The position numbers and the translations under genes were made by a program. This document shows, piece after piece, positions 63,583 through 64,000 of a stretch of DNA of 64,000 nt (position 1 is its first letter; each line of letters starts with the position of its first letter). The notes beneath the pieces are model-generated. The model made no database searches, had not been told where the DNA came from, and was given only the letters and a program-made list of their open reading frames with translations. The stretch lies in NCBI RefSeq assembly GCF_018531465.1, contig NZ_JAHDTF010000004.1:1-64000 (forward strand), given 5' to 3'. This stretch comes from Sphaerisporangium fuscum (GTDB lineage Bacteria; Actinomycetota; Actinomycetes; Streptosporangiales; Streptosporangiaceae).

Positions 63583-64000
63583 TCAACCTGTCACGGCGAA
63601 GTGCTTCACGACCGGCTTCGGCTTGACGTAGTGCTTCTTCTTGTGGTGGTAGTACGGCTTCTCGTGGTGCTCGTAGTGCTCCGGGTACCAGTGGTGGCGC
63701 CGGTGGTCCCAGTAGCCGTGGTGGTGGCCGCCGCCGTGGCTGTGGCTGCCCTCGATGTGGCGACGCTGGGCGTTGTTGATGACGGTGAAGAAGTCGTTGT
63801 TGCGGTGCCACCACTCGTTGCACCGCCGACGGAGGTCGTCCCGACGCTCGTGCTCGCTGTCGCCGAGTTCCTCGTTGTTGTGGTGGTGCCGGAAGTGGCG
63901 GCAGCGACGGGCGAGGTCGTCGTCCTCGTCATCGTCGTCGTTGTCGTCGTGGCTGAAGACCGGCTGGCTGCTCTCGTCGTCTTCCTTCTCGTCGTCGTCC
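63583..64000 (-). CDS. His/Asp-rich protein, partial (N-terminus beyond the window)
   Basis: The frame with stop at 63583-63585 is open to the right edge (about 138 residues). It reads acidic runs (DDDEKEDDE, DDNDDDDEDDD) then CRHFRHHHNNEELGDSEHER, HSHGGGHHHGYWDHRRHHWY and a basic Lys/His C-terminus (YYHHKKKHYVKPKPVVKHF). Regular codon use with GAC/CAC preference makes it coding. Metal binding (Zn, Ni, Cu, Co) is a reasonable guess; no family recognised. Confidence 0.6.
   Translation of the reverse strand, partial: DDDEKEDDESSQPVFSHDDNDDDDEDDDLARRCRHFRHHHNNEELGDSEHERRDDLRRRCNEWWHRNNDFFTVINNAQRRHIEGSHSHGGGHHHGYWDHRRHHWYPEHYEHHEKPYYHHKKKHYVKPKPVVKHFAVTG

Noticed and set aside
1..64000. tRNA genes, CRISPR arrays, transposases, phage integrases, origin of replication.
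   Set aside because: Looked for by characteristic words and motifs; none convincing was found.

Overview
The window is chromosomal DNA from a high-G+C actinomycete, most likely in the Streptosporangiales/Streptosporangiaceae. Supporting features are a sigR-rsrA thiol-stress pair with a sigma-R type promoter, a WhiB1/WblE protein, a close DasR-like regulator, Ni-superoxide dismutase with its SodX protease, a Streptomyces-subtilisin-inhibitor (SSI) protein, many GTG/TTG starts and PHO boxes. Placement below order level is inference.

Layout. 1-1023: end of an rrn operon (5S rRNA plus terminator), gene-poor DNA and a gene remnant. 1363-8337: a secreted substrate-binding/VWA protein, then the minus-strand pstS-pstC-pstA-pstB operon behind a PHO box, ending in an OmpR-type regulator that lacks the phospho-acceptor Asp; then a tyrosine phosphatase. 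8540-19138: hisN, rsgA-aroA, an SRAP protein, a DksA-like protein, a methyltransferase, sigR-rsrA (bridged by a 27-codon ORF), a sugar epimerase and a pair of membrane HD-domain proteins. 19335-28991: a biotin-centred stretch (accC, a 70-aa biotin carrier, thioesterase, bsaP, then bioF-dasR-bioD-bioB on the minus strand), interrupted by a PASTA kinase and a TPP enzyme. 29134-39153: pdtaS-like kinase, whiB1/wblE, DAG kinase, sigF/sigB-type sigma factor with RsbW-like partner, sodN/sodX, CGNR protein, malic enzyme and a large XRE-like regulator. The gene set rsgA, aroA, SRAP, sigR/rsrA, TB7.3-like biotin carrier, pdtaS and whiB1 recalls the mycobacterial Rv3228-Rv3219 neighbourhood, so this looks like an old actinobacterial backbone.

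39247-52274 is the most unusual part: seven tandem paralogous secreted trypsin-like proteases on the minus strand, each followed by a hairpin terminator, six with a related structured 5' leader. The first and last paralogs have lost the catalytic Ser (to Ala and Thr). Four carry a roughly 150-residue insertion between the catalytic Asp and Ser segments. Three intergenic gaps hold a precisely spaced Crp-like site plus ECF-type promoter (GGAGCC/GGAACT-N17-CGTCTAA) pointing rightward into the gap, suggesting short unannotated RNAs. Divergent from the last protease is an SSI-family inhibitor whose predicted P1 residue is Lys, fitting trypsin-like targets. Together this looks like a self-contained protease / pseudoprotease / inhibitor locus.

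52606-64000 is accessory: a large secreted DNRLRE-LamG-FN3 protein broken by two one-base frameshifts with an unusually A+T-rich 3' part, a small membrane protein, an RsbW-like ATPase, a DUF234 remnant, a mazEF module, a SnoaL-like protein, DUF2000, a 27-28 bp minisatellite, DUF2218, an AraC regulator, an L,D-transpeptidase and the 3' end of a His/Asp-rich protein running off the right edge. No tRNA gene, CRISPR array or transposase was seen.
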